Positions 33,131 to 40,561 of a DNA stretch of 64,000 bases are shown here, one piece after another. Position numbers and translations under genes: made by a program. This DNA comes from a virus, in the IMG/VR virus record IMGVR_UViG_3300009320_000008, positions 16,339-80,338 of that record; one strand, 5' to 3'. Below the pieces are notes generated by a model. That model had not been told where the DNA came from and did no database searches. It worked only from the letters and a program-made list of their open reading frames with translations. Numbering within the stretch: position 1 is the first letter of the stretch; every line of letters begins with the position of its first letter.

Positions 33131-33160
33131 CATAGTTACACATTGAGATATGTAACTATG
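33131..33160 (-). promoter_or_regulatory. Intergenic hairpin of the cassette array
   Basis: Perfect 10-bp stem CATAGTTACA/TGTAACTATG upstream of the 33097 start cassette. Confidence 0.65.
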
Positions 33161-33197
33161 AAGGAAGACGAAAATTTCTCGTCTCCTCCAGCGAGTC

Positions 33198-34109
33198 CTA
33201 AGCCGCTTTCAGATAGTGTTCATGGTTGTGAAAGATACGGGCCACCTTCTGGGCCTTTTCAACCCGCACCATGTCCGATTCGATCTCATGGGACAGAAAC
33301 TGGGTAGCGACATTGTGGAAGGCCATTTTGTTGACCTTGTCTGCGGCCATCCACTGATTCAGTGTTTCCTGCGTTGATTTCTCCGGCAGGGCAAGAATCT
33401 CGTCGGTGTGGCGATTCCCAAATGGCAGGGCGTCCACGAGCTTCTCCGTTTGAAGTGCTGTGAACTCCGTCTCCGCCCATGCTCCCCATATGGCGACCTG
33501 TTCATCGAATCTGTCCAGTGTGGGAATCACATGTTCGTTGATCTCGTCCACATCCAGCGTCTGTCGATGTTTTTTGTTCATCTGGGATTCGATCTGGTAG
33601 GCCACCATGCCGTTGGTGCACACCAGGCGAATGGCTCCGATGAACGTAGCGTATTCCCAACACATGTCCAGACTTGACTTGAAGCCACACCGGGGTGAAA
33701 TATCCTGGCCGACCTTGGGTCCATTCTCTCTGACAGGCTTTACCATTTCAGGGAAATCCACGTTGCACAGAAAACGGCCACCGTCTTTGGGAAAGGCAAA
33801 GTCAAACAGCGGTTTGCCAAAGGCTCCTTCGTAACGATCAATGACTTCCTCGAACTTCTTCGTGAGGACTTCATACCGGATGAACTTGTATTCATCCGAA
33901 CGGACGCCGACAACTCGGGGAGTGTCTTCCATCGTTTCGGGGTCCTTCTCCCAGATCACATTTGCCACCCTACCGGGAATGGCGGGCATGTCATGCCATC
34001 CTGCCAGTTGCAGCTTCTCCGCGCTGACTTCCGGCCATGCGACATCGGGATAACGTTCGCGGATCTCTGCCACCATGTCTTTCTCCTCTTCCTTGGATAC
34101 ATTACACAT
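33198..34109 (-). CDS. DUF932-like phage/plasmid protein
   Basis: 303 aa. GAIRLVCTNGMVAYQ is the hallmark segment of DUF932 proteins, and the N-terminal half (VVGVRSDEYKFIRYEVL, later GGRFLCNVDF) fits the same fold. These proteins occur in many plasmids and phages; their function is unknown, though a DNA-associated role has been suggested. Starts with GGAGGTAAGACATG. Confidence 0.75.
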   Translation of the reverse strand: MCNVSKEEEKDMVAEIRERYPDVAWPEVSAEKLQLAGWHDMPAIPGRVANVIWEKDPETMEDTPRVVGVRSDEYKFIRYEVLTKKFEEVIDRYEGAFGKPLFDFAFPKDGGRFLCNVDFPEMVKPVRENGPKVGQDISPRCGFKSSLDMCWEYATFIGAIRLVCTNGMVAYQIESQMNKKHRQTLDVDEINEHVIPTLDRFDEQVAIWGAWAETEFTALQTEKLVDALPFGNRHTDEILALPEKSTQETLNQWMAADKVNKMAFHNVATQFLSHEIESDMVRVEKAQKVARIFHNHEHYLKAA

Positions 34110-34152
34110 GTCTTACCTCCTATTTGTGGGGTTGTCGAGCAAACTGCTCCTT

Positions 34153-34202
34153 GGTGGTACAAGCCCATGTCCGGGGCAGCTAACCCTTAGACTTGTACCA
34201 CC
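34153..34202 (-). promoter_or_regulatory. Intergenic hairpin of the cassette array
   Basis: Perfect 11-bp stem GGTGGTACAAG/CTTGTACCACC upstream of the 34109 start cassette. Confidence 0.65.
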
Positions 34203-34221
34203 TCAGCGCACAGTGCGCGTC

Positions 34222-34398
34222 CTACTTATCATCGCCTACAATTCTACGGAAGTAACGCATTACTCTCCAGTACAAGATGCGATCCGAACGTCCGGATACA
34301 TACTTGTAATTGTTCTTGAGGTAATGGTAGTCTTCGGGTTTGATCTCATAGATTTTGGGATTGTCTGCCCGATTCAAATTGAGTTTGTAGACCTTCAA
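34222..34398 (-). CDS. Hypothetical basic protein, 58 aa, TTG start
   Basis: Read from the gap. TTG overlaps the preceding stop as TTGA behind GGGGGAAG. The product starts KVYKLNLNRADNPKIYEIKP and ends with a basic helix (ILYWRVMRYFRRIVGDDK). Coding-like composition supports it; start codon is inferred. Confidence 0.6.
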   Translation of the reverse strand: MKVYKLNLNRADNPKIYEIKPEDYHYLKNNYKYVSGRSDRILYWRVMRYFRRIVGDDK

Positions 34399-34544
34399 GA
34401 CTTCCCCCAGAAGTCTTCCTCGCCCTCAGGTGGGCCAGGAGCGAATTCTGGATACATTTCAGGGGCTTCCTCTGTACAGACCATAACATATTGTCTGTCA
34501 AAGTAGTCCACACCAATGTGAATGGTACTGATTTCCTCATTCAT
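34395..34544 (-). CDS. Hypothetical acidic protein, 49 aa
   Basis: Read from the gap: starts MNEEISTIHIGVDYFDRQYV and ends in an acidic Pro/Glu-rich tail. AAAGGAGAAGTC precedes the ATG. A longer frame on the same strand from 34540 is less likely because it lacks spacing to a ribosome site. Confidence 0.62.
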   Translation of the reverse strand: MNEEISTIHIGVDYFDRQYVMVCTEEAPEMYPEFAPGPPEGEEDFWGKS

Positions 34545-34554
34545 GACTTCTCCT

Positions 34555-34749
34555 TTACCTTGTCACAGTGCCATCCGGGGCAACATAATGTCCTTTGGTG
34601 ATTACCTCGTTGTATGATCTCCGCAATTGAATGTTTTCCCATGTTGCGTGAAGCAACAGGTTTTCTAACCGTTCAAGATACGACCTCTTGACAATGACGG
34701 TTTGTTCTTCCGCAGGATACGGAATCACCTTCGCGGCTTTATTCATCAT
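34555..34749 (-). CDS. Hypothetical protein, 64 aa
   Basis: N-terminal beta segment followed by a helix (SYLERLENLLLHATWENIQL). Starts with AAGGAGGTAAGATATG. Function unknown. Confidence 0.68.
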   Translation of the reverse strand: MMNKAAKVIPYPAEEQTVIVKRSYLERLENLLLHATWENIQLRRSYNEVITKGHYVAPDGTVTR

Positions 34750-34784
34750 ATCTTACCTCCTTTTGGTTTGGGGTTTGTACTGTG

Positions 34785-34816
34785 AGGGACATAAACCCTC
34801 CTTCGCTTATGTCCCT
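34785..34816 (-). promoter_or_regulatory. Intergenic hairpin of the cassette array
   Basis: Perfect 10-bp stem AGGGACATAA/TTATGTCCCT upstream of the 34749 start cassette. Confidence 0.65.
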
Positions 34817-34834
34817 ACCAGTGAAAACTCCAGT

Positions 34835-35608
34835 TTACGCGGCTTTCTTCTCCTCTTCCGGGGCCGCTTTTTCGACTTCCATCACGGTGAACTTACCGGC
34901 TTTCTTGCCGATCAGCCCTACCGCTTTGTAATGATCGCCGGTGACTTGCACTTCCAGGCCGACAACGTTCACCCGATGTTTAATGAACGCCTTGCAGGAG
35001 CCCTTCGTGCGGAACTCCTTGTGATCTTTCCAATCCGGCTCACTGTCCCGCAGGGCTTTTATGAAGTCGACCATTTCCTGCAGGGTGTGTCCCTGAATGA
35101 GCAGACGGTCCATGGTGGCAGTGAAAGGCACGACCACGTGGCTGTTCTCCGTCAGCCATGCAACCCGCTGATCAAACGTATTGAACTTGGGCGGATTGAC
35201 GTGTCCCTTGAATCGAACGAAGCGATTTCCACGGGCTACCGTTGCCGTAGAGGGATCCAGGGGCTTGTCCTTCTTCGCCGCTCCGGCCGCTTTGATGGCA
35301 TCGGAGCAGGCTCCGTAGGTGTCGACCTGTGTCTTGAAACACTTTTCACACAGCTTGGAGTCCTGATCCTTGCCGAATGCTTTGGTCAGGCACAGTTTGC
35401 CGTGATCAACCTTCGGCTCGTCCTTCGTGCTGTCCCCGTTCCCCGCATCGTCCTCAGTCTCCTCGGACGTGATGGGGGCCGGTTGGGCCTTGAGGGCTTC
35501 CAGCTTGTCTTTCAATCCTGGCACTTTCCAGCCTTTGGGATCGAAGTTCGGATCGAGTTCCGCAATCGCCTTTACCAGTTCCTTTCTCTCTTTACTTTGC
35601 TTACCCAT
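34835..35608 (-). CDS. Unknown protein, paralogue of the 12.7-kb and 39.1-kb genes
   Basis: 257 aa. An N-terminal HeH/SAP-like segment (FDPKGWKVPGLKDKLEAL) is followed by a Pro/Thr/Glu linker, a Cys-containing part (LCEKCFKTQ), then the shared domain RFVRFKGHV...TFDQRVAWL...MDRLLIQGHTLQEMVDF...CKAFIKHRV. That domain aligns by eye with 39082-39498. SAP/HeH-like plus conserved basic domain suggests DNA association. Base use is more GC-rich than the replication module. Array cassette start. Confidence 0.78.
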   Translation of the reverse strand: MGKQSKERKELVKAIAELDPNFDPKGWKVPGLKDKLEALKAQPAPITSEETEDDAGNGDSTKDEPKVDHGKLCLTKAFGKDQDSKLCEKCFKTQVDTYGACSDAIKAAGAAKKDKPLDPSTATVARGNRFVRFKGHVNPPKFNTFDQRVAWLTENSHVVVPFTATMDRLLIQGHTLQEMVDFIKALRDSEPDWKDHKEFRTKGSCKAFIKHRVNVVGLEVQVTGDHYKAVGLIGKKAGKFTVMEVEKAAPEEEKKAA

Positions 35609-35705
35609 TGTCTTACCTCCTTTAGTAATGTGGGTTGTTGGTTAATGGGCGAAATGCCCCGTGAAGGATCAAGATTTCTCTCAATCCCCCAAGGGGAACA
35701 ACGCA

Positions 35706-35930
35706 TTACCTCTTCCAGCCTCCTCTTTTGCTGATTTCTTTCTCCATTCTCATATGAAAGGCGCATAGACCAGACTTGTGGTCTGTCCTTTCTACTCTTG
35801 CCATGTAGCCTGTGGTCATATGTATTCCTTTAGTGAATACCCTCACCACATCTGCGCTGTCATTTGTCTCGGAAGCACATTTTTGATTGCACTGATATCC
35901 CAAGCTGTTAAGGTGCTTGCATCTTGCCAT
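35706..35930 (-). CDS. Small Cys/His protein, 74 aa
   Basis: ARCKHLNSLGYQCNQKCASE plus SGLCAFHMRME give four Cys and two His of a likely zinc finger. Start at 35930 is behind AGGAGGATGAAC. Function unknown. Confidence 0.68.
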   Translation of the reverse strand: MARCKHLNSLGYQCNQKCASETNDSADVVRVFTKGIHMTTGYMARVERTDHKSGLCAFHMRMEKEISKRGGWKR

Positions 35931-35940
35931 GTTCATCCTC

Positions 35941-36117
35941 CTATGGGATCAGGTAGTCAAGTGCATTTACGGCAATCCCGCTTGCAACTACAACCGCGAG
36001 GCAGGGCCACCACATAGGCACAGGGCAAAGGAGAATGACAGCCGCCATTCCCGATCCAAACATCATGTAAATAAACATCCTTGCCATCACAATTTTAATG
36101 TAATCCAAATCCAGCAT
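35941..36117 (-). CDS. Small membrane protein, 58 aa
   Basis: Read from the gap. Two hydrophobic helices (GSGMAAVILLCPVPMWW and LAVVVASGIAVNAL) are preceded by a short Met-rich amphipathic part. Starts with the array cassette AAGGAGGTAAGAAATG, which supports it. Confidence 0.72.
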   Translation of the reverse strand: MLDLDYIKIVMARMFIYMMFGSGMAAVILLCPVPMWWPCLAVVVASGIAVNALDYLIP

Positions 36118-36141
36118 TTCTTACCTCCTTGTTATGGGGTG

Positions 36142-36402
36142 TTAGTAAATGTCTCTCCTGCTTTCTCGCAGGGCAAGTATCAGCCGCCAGGTGTCGATCC
36201 GTGCCATTTCAAGCCATGCTTCAGGTGCGTCGTCGTAATCGACATCCATGAAGCACACCTGCATCAAGGCGTATGCTGTGGGCATTGGGGTATCAATACC
36301 TGTTGCATCAAAGACCTCAAAGCCAACGTGGTCGGGACTGCCATAAATGATCATCCCCGGCACTCGCATGCCCAATGAGGTGGGCGTACCTATTTTAATC
36401 AT
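36142..36402 (-). CDS. Hypothetical protein, 86 aa
   Basis: Unrecognised alpha/beta protein; VCFMDVDYDDAPEAWLEM is its acidic centre. Starts with GGAGGTAAGACATG. Confidence 0.68.
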   Translation of the reverse strand: MIKIGTPTSLGMRVPGMIIYGSPDHVGFEVFDATGIDTPMPTAYALMQVCFMDVDYDDAPEAWLEMARIDTWRLILALRESRRDIY

Positions 36403-36436
36403 GTCTTACCTCCTTTGTTAGAGTAAATCCTCGTCA

Positions 36437-36464
36437 TGGCGTATCCAAATAGGCATACGCCATC
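36437..36464 (-). promoter_or_regulatory. Intergenic hairpin of the cassette array
   Basis: Perfect 9-bp stem ATGGCGTAT/ATACGCCAT upstream of the 36402 start cassette. Confidence 0.62.
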
Positions 36465-36475
36465 AAAAGGAGCTA

Positions 36476-36850
36476 CTATTTATCCCCGAAAACTTCGTTC
36501 TTGAACATGGTGAAATCTGCCAGAAACACGGTTAACAAACTCTGGCGGGCATTGAACAAGAATCCACAAATCACGCCCATCTCCTTGATGAACTCGGGAT
36601 TATGTCTATCATCATGATCAGGATCATAGTAAAAGGACTGAACTTCGTCATTGACGAGGAACAGCACGTTGATAGGATCCCAAGTCTCGGCATAAGCCAT
36701 AAGGATTTCAATGTCCGTCTCCTGAAATACTACACGCTTAACAAAAGTGGGATCAACAGCTTTGGGCATCGGGTCATTCAAATTGATGTGACCAAATTGC
36801 GCTTTAATTTCATCCCACAATACATCATCGATTCCTAATGCGTTGTACAT
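36476..36850 (-). CDS. Hypothetical protein, 124 aa
   Basis: Unrecognised acidic protein; ILMAYAETWDPINVLFLVND and YDPDHDDRHNPEF are its notable parts. Starts with GGAGGTAAGACATG. First gene of the cassette array after the hairpin at 36876-36926. Confidence 0.7.
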   Translation of the reverse strand: MYNALGIDDVLWDEIKAQFGHINLNDPMPKAVDPTFVKRVVFQETDIEILMAYAETWDPINVLFLVNDEVQSFYYDPDHDDRHNPEFIKEMGVICGFLFNARQSLLTVFLADFTMFKNEVFGDK

Positions 36851-36875
36851 GTCTTACCTCCTTTGTTTGGGGTTA

Positions 36876-37002
36876 GTCTTGCTTCTGGTCGCACAACATA
36901 TCAGGTTATACAGCCAGAAGCAAGACCAACATACTGTCTGGTCTCGCAAAATCCCACACCACGTGGCTACTGTTATTAGGCATAACAGGTCATAGCCACA
37001 TG
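36876..37002 (-). promoter_or_regulatory. Two strong hairpins in tandem upstream of the cassette array
   Basis: 36876-36888 pairs perfectly with 36914-36926 (13 bp). A second two-part hairpin spans 36960-37002 (outer CACGTGGCTA/TAGCCACATG with one mismatch, inner CTGTTAT/ATAACAG). They form the leader or terminator region before the first cassette gene. Confidence 0.6.
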
Positions 37003-37441
37003 ATGTAAGACGGAGGTAAGTAAGAAATGAGTATCCTCGTCCTCGTGTTCTCGACTTGAAAAGCAGGTCTTGGCAGGGAGTCACACCCTGCTCGCTACGC
37101 CATCATGGTCGCACTTTATGGATTCGACTCGGCATTTCGAGTAAGAAGACGGATTATCGGGGCATCCTAATTTCTCTGCCAGAATGAGGGATTCTAACAG
37201 ATTTGGCATACCCTTTCATAACTACTCATCCGATATCAACTCAGGTTTTCTCAGATCAAAATTTCTCGGATTTTCGGCCAATCCACGCCAGACAGACTTT
37301 CACTGCCCGGTTGCGTGACATGCGGGGATTGGGGCAACCTGTCTTTCTGCACTCAGGGCGGGTGCTACAGGCCGCTGTTTTTCGGATTTTCTGCCATCTT
37401 GCACAGGCGTATCCTTGAACGCCTCAGATTGGGCTTACTTC
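37003..37441. other. Gene-poor stretch
   Basis: No convincing gene. On the plus strand at 37012-37038 an orphan start cassette GGAGGTAAGTAAGAAATG leads into a 9-codon frame; it matches the minus-strand start region near 25930-25950. On the minus strand a stop-to-stop frame of about 54 codons with several cysteines lacks a start codon and may be a gene remnant. A small hairpin ACTCG/CGAGT is near 37125-37145. Confidence 0.4.
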
Positions 37442-37774
37442 CTAATGGGCTCCGTGGGCGGGCATACCTTCGCCACTAAGCATGATTCGTACCTCGCTAT
37501 CGCTCTCCGCACATTTCACGAGGGCTTCCTCATTGAGACTATCTGACCTGCAAGAGTCAGCGCACTGTATCCCGCATCGACGCGGCTTATTGGGGCAGTA
37601 GAAGGATTGCAGCAGATGCCCCTCATCCTCGGCCTTATTAATACTACAGGCCACCTCACCAGGCTTTTCAGCCAGTGCAAAACCTGCTCTGTCGCATCCG
37701 CCACACAGGCCGAATGAAACAGCAAAGCCCCTACGCGAATCCTTGGGGCTGTCAGTTTGAGGTTTTGCTATCAT
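37442..37774 (-). CDS. Cysteine-rich protein, 110 aa, first gene behind a strong promoter
   Basis: Eight or so cysteines, including LCGGCDRAG, YCPNKPRRCGIQCADSC and VKCAES, suggest one or two zinc sites. The ATG is behind AAGGAGTAAGAAAGAC and only about 15 bases after the expected transcription start of the promoter at 37.8 kb. Its place as first leftward gene would fit an immediate-early host-takeover factor. No family was recognised. Confidence 0.62.
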   Translation of the reverse strand: MIAKPQTDSPKDSRRGFAVSFGLCGGCDRAGFALAEKPGEVACSINKAEDEGHLLQSFYCPNKPRRCGIQCADSCRSDSLNEEALVKCAESDSEVRIMLSGEGMPAHGAH

Positions 37775-37797
37775 GTCTTTCTTACTCCTTGAACTAC

Positions 37798-37827
37798 ATT
37801 ATAACATTAAAAATAACATAAAGTCAA
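37798..37827 (-). promoter_or_regulatory. Strong sigma70-like leftward promoter
   Basis: TTGACT (37822-37827), an 18-base A/T-rich spacer and a consensus TATAAT (37798-37803) on the minus strand. It reads into the Cys-rich gene and possibly the whole left accessory array. It is the clearest promoter in the window. Confidence 0.78.
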
Positions 37828-38760
37828 CATAAAAGTTATGTCATACCCATCTTTTCTATTCACTTCTCGGTAATTTTTCTAAGTTTCTGAATTAACTGCA
37901 CTTATTGGGATAAAACACAGTAAGAGGATTGATACAAACACGCTGAACTCCCTACTCCCACGCCTCTCCCAGATATTAAAAAACTATATCCCAAGGCATT
38001 ATACAACGGATATAAGGGATATTAACATCCAGCATAATAACACAGGATATATAAGGGAGATGTCAATCCCTCCAAGATAACGCCCAATCTCGGATACTAC
38101 ATCCTGCTATCCATGCACCTGACCTGATCAAGGAACAACAGATTCCCATTATCAGGAGACAATATCCCATACCCTAAGGTGCACTATAACCCCACTCCTT
38201 AATCAAGACCACTCTAATCAATCCTCAAAACATGTAGCATACGTCCTCAAATAATGAGGATGCATAATCCATAAGTCCAGGTAGCATACTACCTCACATG
38301 TCAGGTAGACAACAAATCAACTACATCCCTTACCAACATCCACTCTATCCGCAACCAATCCCCGACAATCAGGTAGTATAAATAACTATTAAGGTCTTTG
38401 GTCATAAGGATAGACATCCAATCCCAAGTCCTATCATACGGGGTTAACGACATCCCTACCGCAGTCCCTAACCGATCAACCTAATAAGATCCACGTCAAT
38501 CCCCGAATACGACCAATCCCTCTCCCAACTCACTGTCCAGTAAGACCCAGATAACAGCTCCACTCTATCCAAAGACCATCAACAATGCCTCCCTAACCAT
38601 ACCTGAAAGCAGATCGTATAGAGCCGGATTCAAGATAGCTAAGGATAACAAAGGCTGGGAGGTCACTCCCTATATGACAATAACCAAATACCTGCTCCTG
38701 ACCCCGCTAAAAACCCGATAGTAAGACCTCATCCCTAAAATCACCTTGAATCGATCTGCT
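37828..38760. ncRNA. ORF-free region of about 0.9 kb, candidate large structured RNA
   Basis: Neither strand has an open frame of 60 codons with a start and ribosome site. The plus strand is visibly rich in C and A and poor in G. Many short inverted repeats occur: AGGTAG-CATA-CTACCT near 38282-38297, CTACCT/AGGTAG next to it, CCTCA-AATAA-TGAGG near 38247-38261, GGGAG/CTCCC near 38660. The motif AGGTAG recurs at least four times. This could be a large non-coding RNA or an origin/regulatory segment; direction is unknown. Confidence 0.35.
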
Positions 38761-38779
38761 TCCTCAAAACTTTGAAGTA

Positions 38780-38928
38780 TGCCAAAATGGCACACCTGCA
38801 TATTTTGATGATATCACTTTGTGGCACTTTAAAAGTTTTAATACTCTATTTTGGCACATACCCCAAAATGGCATAGGCCATTTTAGACTATTAAACTTTT
38901 TAACACCGCCAATTTGGCATAGGCCAAA
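38780..38928. promoter_or_regulatory. Cluster of GGCATAGGCC palindromes (candidate operators)
   Basis: TGCCA-AAA-TGGCA at 38780-38792, a perfect 20-bp palindrome AAAATGGC-ATAG-GCCATTTT at 38865-38884 and TTTGGC-ATAG-GCCAAA at 38913-38928, with further half sites (TTGGCAC near 38851, ACGGCATAG near 38930). The arrangement looks like repeated binding sites for a dimeric regulator. Confidence 0.65.
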
Positions 38929-39081
38929 ACGGCATAGTAGTTTTAGGGCATACTCTGCTATGGCTTTTTTATTTCACCCTGTTTTTAAAAGGCTACAGTT
39001 CGAATTCAGCCACAAAAAATGCCCTACAGCTTTCGCCATAGGGCATTTTCAGTTTCAGCCTGTCAGATACAGGCCAGATTT

Positions 39082-39498
39082 TTACAGTTTGCCGATGAAA
39101 CTGTAACGTTCGTTTTCAAGGCAATTTTCGTCGAGCACGTAAGCCCGTTTCAAAGTAACAGTACGATGCCGAATAAAGGCTTTAATTTGCGATGGCCGTC
39201 TGAAATCTTTGAAGTGTTTTTTGCATGAGCCTGATTTGCCCATGCAAGCTGAAGCAACTGCCATCAATTCTTCAGCCGTAAGCCCGTCTGAAGTGTTAAT
39301 CAAGGCACGATCTAATGCCGCTGTAATGGGCCTGTTGACTTTCGCCCCGACGCCGTTCAGCCATTCTGAGGCTTCTTCAAACGTCTTGAACGATGGCACG
39401 TTCTTGACTGCCGTAGCGTAACGACAGTAACGCCCTCTGCGATCATTGCCTTTCTGTCGAATTACTTTCACTCTTTTTTTGTTAGCTGCTTTTGACAT
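39082..39498 (-). CDS. Unknown protein, paralogue of the 34.8-kb gene
   Basis: 138 aa from the ATG at 39498 (behind AAGGCAGGGCAAC). The basic N-terminus (ANKKRVKVIRQKGNDRRG) precedes the shared domain: RYCRYATAV, TFEEASEWL, ALDRALINTSDGLTAEELM, CKKHFKDF and IKAFIRHRTVTLKRAYV. It stands alone between operator-like palindromes and the iteron array, the position expected of an origin-binding or early regulatory protein; that role is inference. Confidence 0.75.
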   Translation of the reverse strand: MSKAANKKRVKVIRQKGNDRRGRYCRYATAVKNVPSFKTFEEASEWLNGVGAKVNRPITAALDRALINTSDGLTAEELMAVASACMGKSGSCKKHFKDFRRPSQIKAFIRHRTVTLKRAYVLDENCLENERYSFIGKL

Positions 39499-39513
39499 GT
39501 TGCCCTGCCTTTC

Positions 39514-39527
39514 GCCTCTTTTGAGGC
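39514..39527. other. Small perfect hairpin
   Basis: GCCTC-TTTT-GAGGC just upstream of the 39498 start, in the leader of that gene. Confidence 0.5.
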
Positions 39528-39762
39528 TGCTATGTGTTTCTGCCCAGTACGGGCATTGCTTTCTTTTATAAGCAATTGTTGTGCCAAACATATAAAAGAC
39601 TTATCATTTCAGCGTGTTATGAAAGGCAGTTTATGGCAATGTTATGTTAGAATTATGTTATACTATTATAGTAAAATGCATAACGTATTGATATACTTAT
39701 ATATAAAAATTCAAGTAGCTACTATTTGTATACAATGTAGCTATACGAAAACGGGCATCCTG

Positions 39763-40163
39763 CTACAAACTATGTAGAAAAAACTACAAAAGATGTAGAC
39801 CACATAGTTTGTAGCATAAACATCATAGTATGTAGGGCAGCATGATTTGTACGTAGTGTTACGTTTCGATACAGCTACATATTATGAGGATGTTTTCGAC
39901 ATTTTGTGTAGTAGGGCTACAGAGTTTGGGAATTGATGACTTGTGCGTAGACATATGTTACATTTCGATACACTGTTTCATATCGTAACACATCCTCATA
40001 ATTTGTAGTATCTACATAGTTTGAGGTAACACAATTATATCATCTACATAGTTTGAGGTACAATGTCTGATAACATGTATTATGTAAACTTTTGCACTAT
40101 ATGTGCAGGGATATGCACAAATGATGCATCAAATAATGAGGATAGCCCCTACATATTATGAGG
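39763..40163. repeat. Iteron-like array of a 15-bp unit
   Basis: About ten copies related to CTACATAGTTTGAGG in both orientations: 39763-39777, 39784-39798, 39802-39814, 39824-39835, 39875-39889, 39994-40008 (inverted), 40012-40026, 40044-40058, 40127-40141 and 40149-40163. A second repeat GTTACRTTTCGATACA occurs at 39858-39873 and 39957-39972 with an inverted partial copy at 39981-39989. No gene lies in 39499-40561. The array is typical of a replication origin or a multi-site regulatory region. Confidence 0.7.
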
Positions 40164-40445
40164 TGGCCCCTCGATTTACTTTGAAGCCGCCCCTTTGTCG
40201 TCTGGCCGGGGGTACCCACCATAAAATTTTTTCCACACTTCTCCAGAAAGTGTTTTATCCCACCACCCATATAAAAACGGTACTTTAACCCCCTCCCTGA
40301 CTCATCAACGACATCCCCGCCTGTCAATAAGATTAAATGGACTACGGAGTGGGCAAATTAAAGAATACATAGTAATCCCCATTGTTTATCGTTTTAACCT
40401 ATCCATCACTTAGTAGAACTCTTACGGGGCGAAAATTAAAAGTAC

Positions 40446-40475
40446 TTGACAGGGATGTGTGGTTTTTGTTATGAA
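40446..40475 (+). promoter_or_regulatory. Candidate rightward promoter of the structural operon
   Basis: TTGACA (40446-40451) followed after 18 bases by TATGAA (40470-40475), about 90 bases before the terminase gene. The -10 is only partly consensus. Three TTATG repeats follow. Confidence 0.5.
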
Positions 40476-40561
40476 TTGTTATGTGGAAGTTATGTTGTTT
40501 TCCCGATTGTGGACTCATAATCTACTCGATGTACATCTTTTAAGGACAAGGAATTTTATCC

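Noticed and set aside
34346-34540. Minus-strand open frame of 64 codons
   Set aside because: Two coupled frames at 34222-34398 and 34395-34544 have better ribosome sites and more protein-like composition.
36854-37084. Minus-strand open frame of 76 codons
   Set aside because: It passes through two strong hairpins and starts with GTG without a ribosome site.
38819-39106. Plus-strand open frame of 95 codons
   Set aside because: It runs through the palindrome cluster, has no ribosome site and its sequence has no coding look.
39763-40163. Short repeats considered as a CRISPR array
   Set aside because: Units are only 15 bp, occur in both orientations and have irregular spacing; no cas genes are present.
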